A program made the position numbers and the translations under genes. Shown in pieces: positions 6,451 to 7,487 of a stretch of 7,487 nucleotides of DNA. The stretch's first letter is position 1, and each line of letters opens with the position of its first letter. The notes under the pieces are model-generated. The model was given only the letters and a program-made list of their open reading frames with translations, was not told where the DNA came from and made no database searches. The stretch is from Alphaproteobacteria bacterium (lineage in GTDB: Bacteria > Pseudomonadota > Alphaproteobacteria > Micavibrionales > SZUA-601). Where the stretch lies: positions 1 through 7,487 of the forward strand of contig QKJH01000009.1 of NCBI GenBank assembly GCA_003250865.1, written 5' to 3'.

Positions 6451-6486
6451 TTAAATAATACCAAGTGATTAAATAATACCAAGCGA
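6451..6486. repeat. 18-bp tandem duplication spanning a stop codon
   Basis: Two adjacent 18-bp units, 6451-6468 and 6469-6486, are identical except for one base (17/18). On the minus strand each reads TCR CTT GGT ATT ATT TAA. The right-hand unit encodes the last residues SLGII and the stop of the 123-residue receiver. The left-hand unit repeats the same codons and stop, in frame, just after it. A replication-slippage duplication is the simplest origin. The effect is a second in-frame backup stop. Confidence 0.9.
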
Positions 6487-6840
6487 GCGAAGCCTGTTTT
6501 TCAACTCTTCGGCGGAAAAGGGCTTTTCCAGTGTAGCATCGACGAACGGCTTAATTTGCTCTAGTGGTGATGACTCGTCTTTACTCATATAGCCGCCGCC
6601 GGAAATGGCCAAAATGCGAAGATTTGGATATGCTTGTTTAATTTTTTGAGATAGCTCGATGCCGTTCATGCCCGGCATAATAATGTCTGTAATAATGAAA
6701 TCAATTGAGTGGGTCTTACAGGCTGCTAGAGCTTCTGTGGCGTTATTGCAGCTGACAATGTCCATACTCAGCTGTTTAAGAACAGCTTCCAGCGTAATGC
6801 GTACGTTGATATTATCTTCTACAACAAGAATTGTTTTCAT
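6469..6840 (-). CDS. Stand-alone receiver protein coupled to the upstream histidine kinase
   Basis: A 123-residue protein that is a receiver domain and nothing else. Acidic pair E8-D9 (ILVVEDN), phosphoacceptor D52 in IITDIIMPGMNG, switch residue S80 in LAISGGG and K106 in EKPF are all present. The loop after S80 (GGGYMSKDESSPLEQIKPFV) is longer than in CheY, a form seen in receivers that partner hybrid-type kinases. Its ATG (6838-6840) overlaps the kinase stop TGA (6837-6839) as ATGA, with GGAG about 8 bp upstream inside the kinase gene. This strongly suggests coupled translation and that the kinase is the phosphodonor. It has no output domain. Confidence 0.93.
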   Translation of the reverse strand: MKTILVVEDNINVRITLEAVLKQLSMDIVSCNNATEALAACKTHSIDFIITDIIMPGMNGIELSQKIKQAYPNLRILAISGGGYMSKDESSPLEQIKPFVDATLEKPFSAEELKNRLRSLGII

Positions 6841-7487
6841 GCGTTATCTCCTGAGGCTGAAGAAGATGTATCAGAAAGTGGTAAATAAATCTGAAACTCT
6901 GTGCCGATTCCTTCAAAGCTGGAGACAGTAATTGTACCTTGCATGTCTTTGATAAGGCCATAAGTCATGGCCAGTCCTAATCCGGCGTTGTGGCCGGTGT
7001 TTTTAGTGGTGTAAAAAGGTTCAAAAATCTTTGAAATGGTTTCAGCCGACATGCCGCAGCCATTATCTGCAATGCTGATAACCGCATAGTCTCGGGGTGT
7101 GAGGTGCAGCATATTGGCCTGATTATTGGACAGACTTTGTTGTGTTAACTTGACTTTTATTGTGCCGCTTTGCTCCATGGCATGGCTGGCATTCACGAAA
7201 AGATTTAAAATGGCTTGGGTTAATCCGGTATGGTCAAGGTCAACATACAATGTATTATTGTGGCTGTTACCGCTGCCAAAACCAATTTTTGAGACGCCTA
7301 CGGATGACGGAACAAGGCTGGCGGCAAAATTGACAATCTCCTCCAAAAGGGTTTCGAGGTTATGAGTTTTTATGTCTAGGGCATTGTCTTTGCGGGAGAA
7401 AATTAATACCTTTTGTACAATTTCGCGTGCGTGCAGGGCGGATTGGTTGATAGTGTCAAGGTATTTATGGGCGTTAGCACTGGCTTC
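6837..7487 (-). CDS. Sensor histidine kinase, C-terminal part (N-terminus outside window)
   Basis: The frame is open from 7487 down to the TGA at 6839-6837, giving 216 residues of the C-terminal part of a kinase. The first visible segment includes YLDTINQSALHAREIVQKVL followed by IFSRKD. It matches the second dimerisation helix of PAS-type kinases (ARELVxxLLxFSRK), so the phosphoacceptor histidine should lie just beyond the right edge. The ATP-binding domain follows: N-box QAILNLFVNASHAM, G1 box DNGCGM, F box FEPFYTTK and G2 box GHNAGLGLAMTYGLI. The protein ends shortly after the last strand (FQIYLPL) with a Ser-rich tail and has no fused receiver. The receiver function is supplied by the overlapping downstream gene. 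Sensor input and membrane topology cannot be seen. A TTG at 7344-7346 is not a real start. Confidence 0.94.
   Translation of the reverse strand, partial: EASANAHKYLDTINQSALHAREIVQKVLIFSRKDNALDIKTHNLETLLEEIVNFAASLVPSSVGVSKIGFGSGNSHNNTLYVDLDHTGLTQAILNLFVNASHAMEQSGTIKVKLTQQSLSNNQANMLHLTPRDYAVISIADNGCGMSAETISKIFEPFYTTKNTGHNAGLGLAMTYGLIKDMQGTITVSSFEGIGTEFQIYLPLSDTSSSASGDNA

Noticed and set aside
7344..7346. TTG start for a short 169-residue kinase
   Set aside because: The frame stays open upstream to the window edge and encodes a recognisable dimerisation helix, so the protein simply continues out of the window.

Overview
The window most likely comes from an alphaproteobacterium of moderate GC content. 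The best evidence is a RegB/RegA (PrrB/PrrA, ActS/ActR) redox two-component pair. RegB carries the GGxxNP-type membrane motif, the HELGTPL H-box and the RCxxIL cysteine. RegA carries the proline-rich linker and Fis-type helix-turn-helix typical of this family. A tRNA-Arg(CCG) with encoded CCA fits the same group. The order or genus cannot be fixed from the sequence alone.

Layout. Positions 1-691 (minus) hold a nearly complete YgjP/DUF45 zinc-peptidase-like gene running off the left edge. A short divergent spacer (692-796) precedes a tightly packed plus-strand operon at 797-4515: a divergent CobD/CbiB-like membrane protein, a divergent CobT-like protein, regB and regA. Gaps in it are 17 and 19 bp, plus one 1-base stop/start overlap. 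The minus strand then carries a predicted P-loop NTPase/kinase (5059-5685) followed by a secreted TPR protein (4554-5048), with a candidate extended -10 promoter upstream. Next comes a tRNA-Arg (5847-5923, minus) with its own good promoter. At the right is a minus-strand signalling cluster: the C-terminal half of a histidine kinase (entering from beyond 7487), a 123-residue stand-alone receiver joined by an ATGA overlap, and a 153-residue stand-alone receiver.

The most notable point is the first operon. Two proteins keep the overall sequence pattern of consecutive cobalamin-assembly enzymes (CobD/CbiB, the cobinamide-forming membrane enzyme; CobT, the lower-ligand phosphoribosyltransferase) but lack the family's hallmark catalytic motifs. 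They are co-transcribed and, at the cobT-like/regB junction, apparently translationally coupled with a redox-sensing kinase and its regulator. A reasonable but unproven reading is that they are repurposed pseudoenzymes, for example ligand-binding or sensory accessory proteins feeding RegBA. The alternative is that they are very divergent but active cobamide enzymes.

The right-hand cluster looks like a separate phospho-signalling module of one kinase and two output-less receivers. An 18-bp tandem duplication there includes a stop codon. No mobile element, CRISPR array, riboswitch or convincing intrinsic terminator was found.
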